In this document: piece after piece, positions 21,091 to 33,101 of the stretch
How the letters are laid out: every line of letters begins with the position of its first letter
Numbering within the stretch: position 1 is the stretch's first letter
Assembly: GCA_016630955.3 (NCBI GenBank)
Contig: CM050000.1
Coordinates: forward strand, 930,001-994,000
DNA length: 64,000 bases
Reading direction: 5' to 3'
DNA from: Didymella arachidicola
Taxonomy: Eukaryota; Ascomycota; Dothideomycetes; Pleosporales; Didymellaceae
Translations under genes and position numbers: made by a program
Notes under the pieces: generated by a model
Databases searched by the model: none
What the model saw: the letters and a program-made list of their open reading frames with translations, nothing else
Told to the model about the DNA's origin: nothing

Positions 21091-23190
21091 CCGAGTCCGT
21101 GCGCGTGACGCCCACCATCGCGTAACGCCCCGCTGAGATCCTATCGACTTGTTGAAAAATAAGGTTACTGAGCCACCAACAACAGCAAATATTGTATAAT
21201 ATTGTAGTAGAGTAGTAAATAGACCTATGTGAACTACTTGTGCTACTTGTATTTACTTGGAAGCCTAACGTTGCGTCCGCGGCGAGTAGTGACTGGTGGA
21301 GGAGCTGAGGGTGCCTCAGGGGCTTCTTTCGCACCACCAGCATCACCAGCTTGTTTCTGACGCTTATTGCTACCTGAGGTAGCTTTTAAGGCTTTACGCT
21401 TACCCTTTTGGGATAATTGGATAGCAGTAGTAGCTTGACGAGCGTCCCTTTGACGCTGCGCTTCAGCTGCCTTCTTAGCCTTCTCCTGCACCCTCACCTC
21501 CTTAGCTCTCTCACGCTCTGTACGCTTCTCCTGAGCCTCTCTTGCTCTCTGAAGCTTAATTGCTACTTGCTCTTGCTTCTGACGTAGCTTTTGAAGATGC
21601 TGCTCCTCCTGTTCTTGCTCATTGATCTTCCGACGATAGTGTGCCTCTCTGACCTTCCGAGGAGACCAAAATACAGGTTGACTTTGGTACTCCTTCCGCT
21701 GTTGGAGACTCAGGGGCTTACTCTTCTTATTGTGCTTCTTCCTGTGTGCAAGAGACTCCTGCAGGCCTTTGTTCTGCTCAGTAAGCAGCTCAACCTGGGC
21801 AGTAAGAGAGTGAATTGCCCCTGTCAGCTCCCGCACTGCCTCACTGTCAGGTTCCTTCACATGATCCTTAAGTACCTGCCTTATACGCCTCCAGTCTGTT
21901 GGTCTAAGAGCTCCTGATTGTTCTTCTTTGTCTGTATAAGTGTTGTTGACTTGTTTGAGTACAGCAGAGGCGTCAGGGGGCCATATCCCTGTGGCTGCAA
22001 AGGAGTTGACGATTGTTGACTCCTGAAATGAGCTCTGCCACGCCGCCCAGAACAGGTGTAAGAAGTTTGATTTAGTGACTGGAGAGGTCCCCTGACTGCT
22101 TTGGAGGAACTGCGTAAGCTCATTTGAGTATGCTCGTGCCAGAGGTGAGAACAGGCAAACGTCCAGTGGCTGGAGCCTGTGTGTTGAGTGAGGGGGAAGG
22201 ATCATCACGAGTATCTTGCGTTGGTTGGCGTACTCAATAAAGTCAGGGGTAACGTGGCTCCCGTGGCCGTCAAGTATCAAAAGACGATACTTTCTCCGTG
22301 CTGTGGCCTTAGTAGCGCGATCGAACACCTGTTCAAGCCAGGCAAGAGCTATCTCGTTGTTGCTCCAGCCTGTACTAGATGAGCTGACAAAGACTGAGTG
22401 TTCCCCTGGCTTGATATCCTCCACCCAGCCTGAGTATATAGCTTGATTGGCTGCTGGGTATATGAGGCTTGCTGGCAGGGCTTCCCCTGAGGCACTTATG
22501 CAAGCAATAAGCGTGATCCACTCCCGTGAGCCGTCTTGGAGAGTACCTCTGACTTGCTTGCTGTCCCACAGTGGCCGGGAGAACACTCGTTTTGCACGTT
22601 CAAGTACCCCGATCATGAAGCCCTTCTCATCCATATTGTACATGTGCTGAGGCTCAATGCTGTACTCAGCTATCTTGCTGTGTAGAAGTGTGAAGTAGGC
22701 CTCAAAAGAAGCCCCTGAGTCAGCTTGGTGGCGATTGCGATCCTTCCCTGTTGCCCATTTGGTGACCAGTTCAGCTGTGTGACGGTGGAGGAAGCGAGTA
22801 ACCCAGCTATCAGAGACGCTGCTACCAGCTACTTTAGACGCGTAATTTCGGATTTGAAGCCTGTTAGGAGGGAATCCGTCCTCAGTAAGCTTATTAATAA
22901 GCTTAATAAGCTCTTGTTCTTCAGTGTTGTTGAGTTTCCGTTGGTTAACTGCTTTGACCTCCCTAGAAGTTGAAACCCCTTTGTGCCTCCGCGCTAACGT
23001 AGACCGATCAACTCCCTTTGCTTTAGCAAACTTTGTGTATGAAAGTTGTTCTTTATGATTGCGCAAATCGAATTCTGTAGCCGCTTCTTGAATTGAGTCC
23101 ATATTGACTGAGCTATGGGGTGTTGAAGATGGGGTGCGATTTGCTTAGCGGGGCGTTACGCGATGGTGGGCGTCACGCGCACGGACTCGG
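21091..23190 (-). mobile_element. Intact pogo-like DNA transposon, third family (element 4)
   Basis: A 2100-bp element flanked by TA at 21089-21090 and 23191-23192. Its TIRs are about 45 bp, appear perfect, and begin CCGAGTCCGTGCGCG on both sides. The single transposase frame on the minus strand is uninterrupted. With perfect ends, a clean target duplication and an open frame this copy is potentially autonomous. The TIRs are unrelated to those of the elements at 1.6-7.2 kb. Confidence 0.92.
21243..23102 (-). CDS. Pogo-like DDE transposase (intact)
   Basis: 619 residues from ATG 23100-23102, no introns. Domains in order: helix-turn-helix of the psq/CENP-B kind (about residues 1-130), DDE endonuclease core with YNMDEKGFMIG, LLILDGHGSH and RLQPLDVCLFSPL, a long Glu/Arg/Lys-rich coiled coil (about residues 480-590), and a basic C-terminal tail (RRGRNVRLPSKYK). 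Unlike the other transposases in this window it has no zinc knuckle. It acts in the nucleus on the element's terminal repeats. No disabling mutation was seen. Confidence 0.92.
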   Translation of the reverse strand: MDSIQEAATEFDLRNHKEQLSYTKFAKAKGVDRSTLARRHKGVSTSREVKAVNQRKLNNTEEQELIKLINKLTEDGFPPNRLQIRNYASKVAGSSVSDSWVTRFLHRHTAELVTKWATGKDRNRHQADSGASFEAYFTLLHSKIAEYSIEPQHMYNMDEKGFMIGVLERAKRVFSRPLWDSKQVRGTLQDGSREWITLIACISASGEALPASLIYPAANQAIYSGWVEDIKPGEHSVFVSSSSTGWSNNEIALAWLEQVFDRATKATARRKYRLLILDGHGSHVTPDFIEYANQRKILVMILPPHSTHRLQPLDVCLFSPLARAYSNELTQFLQSSQGTSPVTKSNFLHLFWAAWQSSFQESTIVNSFAATGIWPPDASAVLKQVNNTYTDKEEQSGALRPTDWRRIRQVLKDHVKEPDSEAVRELTGAIHSLTAQVELLTEQNKGLQESLAHRKKHNKKSKPLSLQQRKEYQSQPVFWSPRKVREAHYRRKINEQEQEEQHLQKLRQKQEQVAIKLQRAREAQEKRTERERAKEVRVQEKAKKAAEAQRQRDARQATTAIQLSQKGKRKALKATSGSNKRQKQAGDAGGAKEAPEAPSAPPPVTTRRGRNVRLPSKYK

Positions 23191-23232
23191 TATGGCTGCC
23201 GTGATGCCGAGGAGGGTTGCAACCACGTTCAT

Positions 23233-25375
23233 CCAATGATACTGATTTCTGTGAAACATATTGGGCGAATGCGCTCGTAGGTCTGGGGAAACTCCACCAG
23301 TTCCATCAAGCACAAACTATCAACTGATGTGACGTGCCTTGGCGACATTTTCATGGTACAGCTTTGGATTATAGGGTCGTTGCTTTACTCAGGTGTACAA
23401 TATCACCGTATCAGATCTATGCCATACAGTCTGTGTGCCTGAACCTGAATATTGGCTGTTCAGGCTCTGCGCAACACTCTTTCCGCAATTTACTCCGCGC
23501 TTGGCCAGCAAGTATTCGCGGGTTCCTCTCTCCACAATCTTCCCTTGCGAACGCACTGCAGTGACCAGCATCCTCACTGGTACTGATTCGATGCCCGACA
23601 GTGACAATCGTGCGATTGCCCTTTGCTTTTTTTGAGGCCGCTTCAGATGATCTTTTTGGCTTGGTGTTAGGTGCAGATGTCATTTTGCCGAAAGGGAGCA
23701 GATGCGGTCCACGCGTCAATGCGCGCGCGATATCAATGCCTTATGGTTACCTACCTCAGTCAAGAATACGTCTGTTGCAGTTGCACCAGCCCTTGAGCAG
23801 ATTGGAAATAACTGAGCCTCATTTCAATCTCGACGCCGACGCAAACGCCGGTGACAATCAGAGTAGTAGTTACGATGGATGCCTAACATGATCAATGTGA
23901 ACTTCAACTGGACGAAGGAAGCAATAACAAGAGCAACCACAAAGGTCGAAGCGCCCTGTAAGGTGATTATCATCTTTCCAGGAATGCTGATGCCGATGCT
24001 ATTACCACCTGCTAGCGTTCGTTGTCGCCTGGGCTGTGACTGAGGCGGCCGTGGCTAAGCTAAACTGCGCAACGCTTTCATTTCTGAGCTTACGGCACTG
24101 GAATCAATATCTGAGATCGTCAGCATAGAAAGATTCTTAGCGATGGAATTTGACTGACAGAGTGGATGTGGACACGCAAGAGTTCCGACGAGTAAAGTAT
24201 GGTCTGGAAATCTTCATCACAAGTCCTATCGCTCGGGCAACGCAACGTACAAACATTGTTTCATTTGCGAACCATAACGCCTGGACTGATAGTACTCAAT
24301 GGGTTTGCTGTTGGGACTGTGCCAAAATTCGCCAAATGCTAGGTCCATGAGAGGGAGCAGCGTCCCAGCAGTATCCCAGCAGCATCCCAGTAGCGATGGC
24401 GGCGATGAAGGCAATGCCATTCAGTAGCCAGCTCTGCTTATCTGCGCATCCGAGAACCCACTTTGACAATGCCAGAGAGTGTCTTCCACATAGTCGATGG
24501 ACGCACCAGGTACGGATCCATCCCCACAGGGACTTCATGTGGCTTTGCCTCGCCATCAAATCATGATGTGCTTTCTCTTTCATCTCCTCTCTTTCGTTGT
24601 GGCGATATAAGGGTTTTCTTCTCTTTTGATAGCATCTTGGGTGACAATTCCGGTTGCACGCCCTGTAGGTGACCTGTTCCGTCAGGTTCAATCCACGATG
24701 TTATGGTGTGTTCATGATGCTCGAGACCCGTGGTTGGGGGTGGAGACAACCTTGGAAAGCTGCCTGAAAGTTTCCGCCCGCGCGTGTCATCTACTAAGCT
24801 GGCGAGACTTGACAGTAGTCTTGGGGTCCAAAGAATACGAACGGATACCTATAGTAGGCGGAGAATGGCAGCCCTGGTCCCTGGAGACTCCCGCAGTCGT
24901 CAAACATATAGCACGTGACAACGCGTCAAGTCGGCGACTCTTTTTGTGCCTGGTCAGAGCCGCATCCCCATCATTGATATAATTGAGTACATCTGGCCAT
25001 GTACGCCGACGCGGCGTTGATACGCCGTAACTCCTCGACATTTTGCGCAACGATCATTGAGAGGTGTGTTTATCGAAGCTGATGACGTAATAGACTTCCG
25101 CCTCGCGTTTCTTTCGGACACGTCCTGAACATCGGTCACGCGTACCCGCAACTGTACAGTCTCATAGCGCAGACATTAACTGCACGAAGCTATTCAGCGT
25201 CATTCAAAGGCTCACAAGTCCTTGGCCGCAGAATCGCTGAGTAGAGGCCGAAGGCAGGTCTTGCTGCGGTTTCCACCGGGATCCCGGAACTCTGCGCGCC
25301 CGCCCCGAGACAATTTCAATCAAGCCACCCTATCGCCCTCGGTTGCCGCGCAATCAGCTGGCCAGACTGCCCAAT
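23233..25375. other. Gene-free stretch upstream of the Zn2Cys6 regulator
   Basis: About 2.1 kb with only short frames. A minus-strand piece at about 23840-24000 reads as hydrophobic then Arg-rich, but it is stopped and unsupported. Nothing else recognised; it should contain the regulator's promoter. Confidence 0.35.
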
Positions 25376-28361
25376 ATGAGCGAAGAGATGGATCTCGACG
25401 GGTCGAGCTCCAAGCGTGCTGTGAGTGCAGCCTCAAGTCCTGCGCTCTGATTCGTGCTTCTTCTCTGACACAGCGCTGCCAGTGCGACTCTTGCAGAACC
25501 CGCAAAATTAGATGCGACCGAACTGTGCCATGTTCAAATTGCAAAGCAAGCAAACTCAGTGAGTGAATGCGTCTCTTACACGTCAAGTTCATGCACGCGA
25601 TTTCCCCTCCTGCTTCTCTGGGGCAGGCTCCCACACGGTGTAGCGAGCGAGTTACTGGCACATGATTGCGCATAGGTCAAATCCATTGAGCTTGGAATGC
25701 TGGCACAACTTGGCATATTTGATTTCACTGCAGCTGCTTAATCACGTGTCACTGGTTTATTGCTCAGGTTGCTAATTTCTCCAAGCTTGTACAACAACAG
25801 CGCCCATGCAAAAGACGGTCAGACAGCGCGTGCACATCTCCGAAGAGTAGTAAGTGTCACTGAGTTCTGCCTAACGTCGATCTGCACAGAAAAGTCAAGC
25901 TGCTGTGAATGTTACTGACAAGCGCAGTGAGAAGAAGATCGACCGTATAGAGGATAGGCTCTCTGGAATCGAAAATATCCTTTCTAAGCTAGCTTCAAAG
26001 TTGGGCGATCTTGACCTACAGACCGATTGTACAGAGCGAAGCCGCCAGTCCCGACCCAGTCGCGTTGGTAGCCGCGTGGGATCTCGCAAGAGCCCAACTT
26101 TGGCCATTGATGCAACAACTCCGGCTCCCTTCGAGGGCGAGACAGCTATCAACAGCCAGTCTGGTTATGCCCGCGCTCTACTCACGAAGGTCGTTGGCGA
26201 TACGCCCTCTATTGGGCAGAATGCAGAGATCAAATCCGCTTTGAGCGCGTTGGGAGAGCTTGTCAAAGGGCAAGAGCACGTCGCCGTGTCCACAACATCC
26301 ACCACGAGCTCATTGATCAATCGAGCGCTTCAAGATCTGGATCCTGGAAAGCTGGAGCGTCCGCCATGGCCTGCAGTCAAAGAGATGCTAGAGAGAGCTA
26401 TTAGTAGGATGCAACGCTTTCGTTCCGCTGCGACTACTAACAGAAGACAGAGTACCCGACAATGGCTTTCGCGGTCATTTTCCCATTCCTCAAAATGCGC
26501 AACCTTTTCGAAATCTTCGAGGATGCCTACACCGATCCATCTCAGTGCCCTGCCCCACGACGCATTCTAGCTTACGGAGTTGGCTACAATCTGTTTACAG
26601 AGTTCTCTACACTACACCACTGGTGCAATGGTTTAGACCAAAATGCTCTGCGAGGGTCAGTAGTCGACGTTACCGTTCATTGCCCCTCGGCTGTGCTGAA
26701 ACATATACAGATACGCCACCAAGTGTGGGTTTACATAATTGGCGTGATCGTCTAGCGCACTAACCCTTCTCACAGGCAAATACCACCTAGAGGTTGCCAT
26801 TAGCCAGCTCGACGTGTTCATAACTGCTAGCTACGAGAACGTTATGGCCCTCGTTCTTGGTGCTGCGTGTGCTATTGAGTTGTGTAAACCATCTCTTGCA
26901 TGGGTCCTCACGGCTATGGCAGCTGGCCAGAGTCAGAATCTAGGCTACCATCGTTACCAAACCTTCCAAAACGATGAAGAGACGGAGCGTAATTCCAAAG
27001 TCCATCTCTTCTGGATGATATACATGTTTGACAAACAGCTCTCACTCCGCTTGGGCCGTGCAAGTGTCATTCAGGATTGGGACATGTCATTGCCCTTGAT
27101 CACATCGACATCCACACCCACTGCTATGGCCAGTCAGATGATGACCTACTGGATCAAAGTTGCAAGGGTCCAGGGCCAGGCTTATCAGAAGCTTTTCAGT
27201 CCTGCAGCTTTCCTCGAAAACCCCGAAGAGCGTATTCGCACGTCCATAAGCCTGATTGATGAAATGAACCAGGCCTGGTATGAACGTGGTGAAGCGAGTG
27301 TGATGGACTTTACACCCTTGACAACGGGTCGGGACTTTTCAAAGAGGAGGAAGGTAGCAATGGCGAGTCCCAACGATACAGAATTGCCATCAAAGCGGCT
27401 GCGCTTCGTGCAGGAACCGTTCGGCACTTCACTGCCGCCTGCGGAATACATCCAAGGTATGGCCCTCATATACTTGCAGGAATCTACCAGCTGACTTCTT
27501 AGGCTCGTTTGAACGCGTCGAAGACATTTTCTTTCATGTAGATGTAGTGATGCACTACTCAACTTGCGCTCTTATTCAGCGTGCCGTGAGCACGGATAAT
27601 GTCACCTTTAGCCAAGAGTGCTTGGAATACTCAAGAGCGGCTCTCGTTGCTCATGAAAGGTGCAATGCTCAATTCAACACCGAAGGGAATCAAGAGCTCT
27701 GGGCAGGTTACATACACTGGTCTATCCTCCAGGCACCATTCACACCGTATGACATGAAACCCTCGCACGTGTTGCAGCTATTGACATTTCTAGGTTCATC
27801 GTGGTCTTCTGTAACGCTATTCAAAAGGCTGATGCTGCGGACCTCGACACTCTTCAGCAGTTCGTTGCCAGCCTCGAGTCCTGTCGCACAGTTTCTGAGG
27901 GCGCAGATAAGCTGTACAAGATGTGCCATTTGTTCTTGCAAGTTGCAAAGCTCTACATCAAAGCCAAGAAAAACGACACAGGGAATCAGCCACAAACCGT
28001 AACACAGCCTGCACCCAACAACTTCTACACCACAACGGACGGTACGCAACTTGATCTCAGCACCATGACACAATTCGACCCGTATCTGAGTGCCCTCGGA
28101 CTTGTACCGAACTCGGCCTGGCCAATGGCAGGCTACACTGATACTTCCGCGGTTGAAACAGCCATGGAGTCCTTCGCAAATGTACCTAACACCGGGAATA
28201 CGCAAGGCTCGGAAGTTTTCGGTCTTGGTTATGCGTCTAATGGCCTACCTCAAAACTCTGTTCAGGACTGGTTCTCAGGATCTCGCTATCTGATGAATTT
28301 GATGACGGCGGATGACAACATGCAGATGCCGAATCTCAATGACTACGATGTCCAGTTGTGA
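25376..28361 (+). CDS. Zn2Cys6 fungal transcription factor
   Basis: Eight exons: 25376-25420, 25474-25558, 25786-25849, 25928-26403, 26451-26655, 26804-27456, 27503-27746, 27794-28361; 779 residues if so spliced. The DNA-binding cluster is complete when spliced: CDSCRTRKIRC, DRTVPC, SNC, KASKLTC give C-x2-C-x6-C-x5-C-x2-C-x6-C. It is followed by a linker and short coiled coil (YEKKIDRIEDRLSGIENIL), then the fungal-specific middle homology region (about residues 200-600). The acceptor at 26775 would lose the frame, and only 26803 keeps it, so exon 6 is less sure. A 227-bp intron (25559-25785) splits the zinc cluster. It is a nuclear regulator and the likely controller of the adjoining tannase, saponin-hydrolase-like and transporter genes (inference). 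Confidence 0.8.
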
Positions 28362-29156
28362 GTGCGAAGCGACCCCAGGGCGACTGGGCCAAGTCGACGA
28401 AGTCGAAACCAATCGTCGCATAACAAGTTGGGCGCGGGAGAGGAACAGCAGATACATAAACTTCAAGTATTACGAGACAGACCAAAAGGGCAAGCGTATC
28501 CTGTCTTGCGATTACTACATCAGACTTCACAGAAGTCAGATCACCAAAGTGCACGAGAGGCGCACAGAGATGTAGTTCTTGCAAGGCAAGATCGCACTCA
28601 CAGTATCACTGTTCAAAGAACTGTATTACAGCATATATCCCACTTAGTCCATTATGACTATCGAGTCACTCAAAGCTATTCACCATCTCTTCCCAGGCGT
28701 TCAGCTCGCTTACCTGCGCTCAAACCGATGCAGCTAATGCTCATTGCGCATTGGAGAGTTTTGACACATATACGCAGATCTACGTTGTATAGCCGCTGTG
28801 ACCGATACGATCTTCAAGGAAACCGTCGACCGTGTCATCCCGAAGTGAGGGTTTTAGGGACGCGGGGAAACTGCGGGGTACAGATGCGGCAAACGTAGAC
28901 GGTAGGGAGGCCCGCGCTTGCATGGATCCGCAAATATTGCGTGCGTCGGATGCGCTTCTCGTGCCCCTGGAAAATGCCCGAAGAGAGATACCGATCACCA
29001 CGGACGGAGTTTGCTCGGTGGAAACAGATGAACGAGTGCACACGAGCCGCACCGAGGCCTCACACTAGCTATCCACCAACCCGGTGCGACCTGCAACCTG
29101 CAGGTGCTCGCGCATCTTGTCCATTGTAGCTGTTCATCTGTCAGAAACCTTTATAA
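28362..29156. promoter_or_regulatory. Intergenic region upstream of tannase
   Basis: 795 bp without a recognised gene. A TATAAA lies at 29150-29155, immediately before the tannase ATG; this is close for a promoter TATA box and may be incidental. Confidence 0.35.
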
Positions 29157-30805
29157 ATGTGGTATCACCAACTATGCCTCTTCCTTATAGCGCTCGCTTC
29201 AACAGCCACTTCCACAACGATGATGCTCAAAAATCAAATGTTGATGCTCCTACCGGCGAACGTTGTCTCTGCGGCCATCGACCCAGTCGTATCGAAGTGT
29301 ACAGCAGATGCTCTCCCAACGCCTAGTGTCTACGGAGCCTCCATCTTGTCCCTCGATGCGGTCGAGTCGACCCTTCAGTCCACAACAATTGACTTTTGCA
29401 ATATTACTCTCACCTACACGCATCCTGGGCAGAATGACCTGATCAAAGTCTGGGTTGGCTTACCTAGCACGTGGAACGGAAGATTTCAGGGCGTAGGAGG
29501 TGGAGGCTGGACGACTGGCTTTCCTTCAAACATGGTCCCAGCTATCTCGCAAGGCTATGCTGCAGCGTCGACTGACGGAGGACATGATGGTGTTGGCCAA
29601 ACCCCCCAACGCGCACTCGCCGACTCATGGGCTCTGAACAGTCCTGGCAACGTCGACCTCTACGCACTGCAGAACTTCGCGTCTGTCGCACTCCAGGATA
29701 TGACAGTTCTTGGCAAGCAACTTACGGAGGCGTACTATGGAAAGGCCATCTCTAAGTCCTATTGGGTTGGTTGCTCTACCGGGGGTCGTCAAGGTCTGAT
29801 GCTGGCCCAACGCTATCCGAATGCTTACGACGGAATCCTCGCTCAAGCTCCAGCAATCAATTGGGCTGGTAAACATACCTCCAATGCTTTGCATGTCAAC
29901 GCTGACCAGCCTCAGAGTTCATCCCGACAATGTTCTGGCCCCAGTGGATCATGCAACAAAGTGGATATTATCCATCCCAGTGCGAGCTAGATGCAGTCAC
30001 CGCTGCTGCCATCTATGCATGTGACGGGATGGACGGACTGAGGGATTATGTCATTGGCTTGCCTGGACTGTGCGACTTTGATCCTAGCACCGTTGTTGAT
30101 CAGCCTTACGTGTGTAACAACGTGACAGGCATGATTTCAAAGCCAGCAGCAGAAATCGTCAGAAAGATCTGGCAAGGAGCGACTGATGCAAAGGGGAAGC
30201 TGCAATGGCCCGGAATCACTCCAGGCTCGTCTCTGAGCGGCATCGCGAACACCACGTGCGACGCCGGCAGCGACTGTACAGGAGCACCATTCACCATCTC
30301 CACTGACTGGCACCGACTATTCATCCAAAAAGATGCCAGATTTGATCCCTATAACTACACCCAAACAGAATGGGATGCAGCGTTTCACGCCTCGGTGCAG
30401 CAATACACATCCATTATTGGCACGGCGGATCCTGACCTTTCCGCGTTCAAGAGTTCAGGGGCCAAGATGATCACATGGCACGGTATGGCCGATCAATTGA
30501 TTCCCTTTAATGGTACCGTGCATTACTATAGTCGTGTGCTCGGTCACGACGCCAACGCGACAGACTTCTATCGCTTTTACTCGGCCCCCGGCGTCGGACA
30601 TTGTGGAGGAGGCCCGGGTGCTGCGCCCACAGATCCCCTAGCTCAGCTGGTGTCTTGGGTAGAAGATGGCGAAGCTCCACAGACGTTGACTGCTAATCGC
30701 ACCGTCAAGGGGACGAGCTGGACGCAGGAGCTGTGTCAGTTTCCGTTATCGTCGATTTACAAGGGCGGCGACCCGGCTGTTGCGTCGTCATACTCATGCG
30801 AGTAG
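29157..30805 (+). CDS. Secreted tannase / feruloyl esterase family protein
   Basis: Two exons, 29157-29868 and 29916-30805, with intron 29869-29915 (47 bp). They encode 533 residues in frame. A hydrophobic N terminus (MWYHQLCLFLIALASTATST) predicts secretion. It belongs to the tannase/feruloyl esterase family of alpha/beta hydrolases, which release gallic or hydroxycinnamic acids from plant esters. The nucleophile is Ser207 in CSTGGRQG, and the acid and base regions are MADQLIPF and GVGHCGGGPG. Eight or more cysteines suggest disulfides, including the CS-C pair typical of the family. It lies between the Zn2Cys6 regulator and the saponin-hydrolase-like gene, all on the plus strand. Substrate cannot be told from sequence. 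Confidence 0.88.
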
Positions 30806-31184
30806 TATATACGGACTCGCTGGAATCGAGTCATTCGAATCACCAGCGGGGGAAATCTCGCAGAGGGCACCATGTTGCGATGCGTCGATGATGATCATGT
30901 GGCATGCGTTCGCCGGTCTTCCGTATTCCGGATTTACGGTGGGATACGCTATACGTTCTTACTTTTCTGGACTAGCGTCTCCACTTGTGCCTTTGGACTG
31001 TTTCTCAAATCTTACTTCCTGTACGGCTTCTAGTGTCACAATGTTACAACAATCTGTTGCCGTGTCTCTTCATATAGCTCAGCAGACTGTTAGAACAGAC
31101 CTATGTTTTCCAGCAAATCTTGAAACATCTCACTCAGGCTGACCACCGCCTGTGACCTCGATAGGCATTTCCTGTGGGTTCGAC
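30806..31184. promoter_or_regulatory. Intergenic region
   Basis: 379 bp between tannase and the saponin-hydrolase-like gene, presumably holding its promoter. No motif assigned. Confidence 0.35.
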
Positions 31185-33101
31185 ATGCGATTCTTAACAA
31201 CGCCAACGCTTGTCCAAGCTGTTTTGTCCATCAAAATTACTCAACAAGCTGGTCTAATTCAACAGCCCGTGCAGTTGTATGACGAGCAGGAACATGCTTT
31301 GAGGAGCGTTCCGTCGCCGCCTGGTGCAGAACGAGTCGAGATAGTCGAGCTACCGCTACCACCAGTCACACCAGATCGCAAGCCTGGTTCATGCTCATTG
31401 GCCATCAACCCTCACGGAACAGGCTGCATTGCACGCGATTTGCAACAGCAGAAGTTTCAATCTGGAGACTTCACGCCGGAGGGGCAGCATATCATTGTAA
31501 ATGCCGAATTTGCTGGCGCTCCGGCCGATCCAGATCCAAGAAGCATGTATGATGGCGACCAGCTGATCCTCATCAAAGCTGATGGAACCACCTTCGACAA
31601 TGGCGATTCTTGGAAATGCTTAAGCTGCGGTGTACAAGCGAAGAATGCTCGACAATTGCGGCCGGAACGGGACTATCCTCACGTCTTCCGGAGCGGGACG
31701 AAAGCAATATGGGGACACAACATCGTAGACTGCGGGGATGAGCAATTGAGCAGCGGCACGTGCACGCCCGAGCGCATACACATTTATCCTATCTACTGGC
31801 CAGGGACCAACAGTGCCCCGAGAGAGATGCGAGTCCACCCTGATGACACACACATTGGCTGGAGTTCTTTCACTAGAGGTGGTCAATTTGCGTACTTCGG
31901 GCGTCTATCCTTCAACGCTGCACCGACCGACACCGGGCCCAACGTCCCTCGGTACGACTTAGTCGACGTCAATCTTCTCGTAGACCCTGCTCGCAGTGCA
32001 CCACTCACGACCAACGGAACTCACCTCGAAGTACATCGCGACGCGATCACAGTTGGTGAGTTGCGTGGCTTCAGTGGCTCTGGCGACGAGATCACGTACA
32101 TTGGCTACCCAACTGAATCTACCAACATCGATCTTTACGCTGTACATGTCGAAACAGGAGTCGTGCGAAGATTGACCAGTCACCCGGAATATGCTGATCC
32201 CATCGCCTTTTCCGCAGACGACGAGTGGTTCGTCACTATGGACACACGTGGGAGTGACAGACAGATGTGGATGGCCGGATTGCGGGGTGTACCTCCGCTC
32301 ATCGATATCGTTGCTGTGACTGCTGCAGCGAGCACGAGGAATAACGGAGCTCGGAGGTTCTTCCAACCTATGTTGATCGACAGGTATGGTGACCGAGGAG
32401 CATATTTTGGCCAGCCGATCAACGCGGAAGGAGATGGAAGTCACGGTGCGATCAACGACCCCAACTGGAATGGACGCGCTGATCCTGCCTTTTCGCTCGA
32501 TGGGACCAGGATTGTATACTGGCAAGCTCTAGTAAGTACGCCAGCTTGTGGGGGCGATAATCCCTTGAGATGCCCAGAGTCGACAGCGCAAGGTGGAAGA
32601 GAGTATCGCGTAATGCTAGTGAAACTCAAGGATAGGGAACCAGTAAAGATGAAGAATGTGTACAAGGTACCTGACTATCTACCTTGGGCGACGCTGTTAA
32701 GTCCCACTTCATTACTTCCCTCATCACTTGTGGTGCCACCTGGTGACTACACGCTACTTGGAAAGGTATCTGGTCAGGCACATGTACGGTTTATTGGCGA
32801 AGATGGCATCAATCGCGTTGTGGTGAACTACACCGACTACTCTGATGAGGAGGGTTCTGTACTGAACGGCTACGAGGATGTGACGGTAGCGGTCATGCCA
32901 CCAAAGTTTTGGGACAACAAACTTGATTGGTACTCTGACATCGTGCAGACGAAGTCTGGGTTGATGATGGGTACAAAGCGAACATGTCCGAAGGGATTCC
33001 ATCTCCGCATCGACGCGATGACCAATGTCTTCGATGCAAATGGGACATTGACCACGACTGTCGATGGGAGGAAATATTCACAACCGGTAAATGGCAGGTA
33101 G
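31185..33101 (+). CDS. Saponin-hydrolase-like secreted protein
   Basis: Single exon of 638 residues from ATG 31185; the frame stays open upstream to a GTG, but the ATG gives a plausible short signal (MRFLTTPTLVQAVLS). The sequence follows the fungal proteins annotated as saponin hydrolase, which remove the glucuronide from soyasaponins and related plant triterpenoids. Blocks include CSLAINPHGTGCI, FAGAPADPDP, SWKCLSCGV, RYGDRGAYFGQ and INDPNWNGRADPAFSLDGTR. The repeated SxDxxW and SLDGTRIVYW patterns fit a beta-propeller. Family recognition is from memory of such sequences; catalytic residues could not be assigned. It probably acts outside the cell beside the secreted tannase and a sugar transporter. 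Confidence 0.7.
   Translation: MRFLTTPTLVQAVLSIKITQQAGLIQQPVQLYDEQEHALRSVPSPPGAERVEIVELPLPPVTPDRKPGSCSLAINPHGTGCIARDLQQQKFQSGDFTPEGQHIIVNAEFAGAPADPDPRSMYDGDQLILIKADGTTFDNGDSWKCLSCGVQAKNARQLRPERDYPHVFRSGTKAIWGHNIVDCGDEQLSSGTCTPERIHIYPIYWPGTNSAPREMRVHPDDTHIGWSSFTRGGQFAYFGRLSFNAAPTDTGPNVPRYDLVDVNLLVDPARSAPLTTNGTHLEVHRDAITVGELRGFSGSGDEITYIGYPTESTNIDLYAVHVETGVVRRLTSHPEYADPIAFSADDEWFVTMDTRGSDRQMWMAGLRGVPPLIDIVAVTAAASTRNNGARRFFQPMLIDRYGDRGAYFGQPINAEGDGSHGAINDPNWNGRADPAFSLDGTRIVYWQALVSTPACGGDNPLRCPESTAQGGREYRVMLVKLKDREPVKMKNVYKVPDYLPWATLLSPTSLLPSSLVVPPGDYTLLGKVSGQAHVRFIGEDGINRVVVNYTDYSDEEGSVLNGYEDVTVAVMPPKFWDNKLDWYSDIVQTKSGLMMGTKRTCPKGFHLRIDAMTNVFDANGTLTTTVDGRKYSQPVNGR

Larger units (their letters stand above)
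20726..23232 (-). pseudogene. Putative small secreted protein ORF split by element 4
   Basis: If element 4 and one TA are removed, the flanks join into one minus-strand frame of about 135 codons. The ATG is at 23230-23232 and a TAG lies at 20726. The first residues, MNVVATLLGITAA then IPLNVVSA, look like a secretion signal with a cleavable end. The rest is basic with four cysteines (in QCES, SACTRF, RICRAS, PICIL). No family was recognised. A signal-like start that is recovered only across the insertion is suggestive, but a chance ORF of this length is possible. Coordinates include the inserted transposon. Confidence 0.3.

Noticed and set aside
24296..24691. 131-codon minus-strand frame with a hydrophobic stretch
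   Set aside because: Isolated, no family match, interrupted by small CAGCA-type repeats.
31152..31184. Extension of the saponin-hydrolase-like frame to a GTG
   Set aside because: GTG starts are not expected in fungi and the first ATG gives a better secretion signal.
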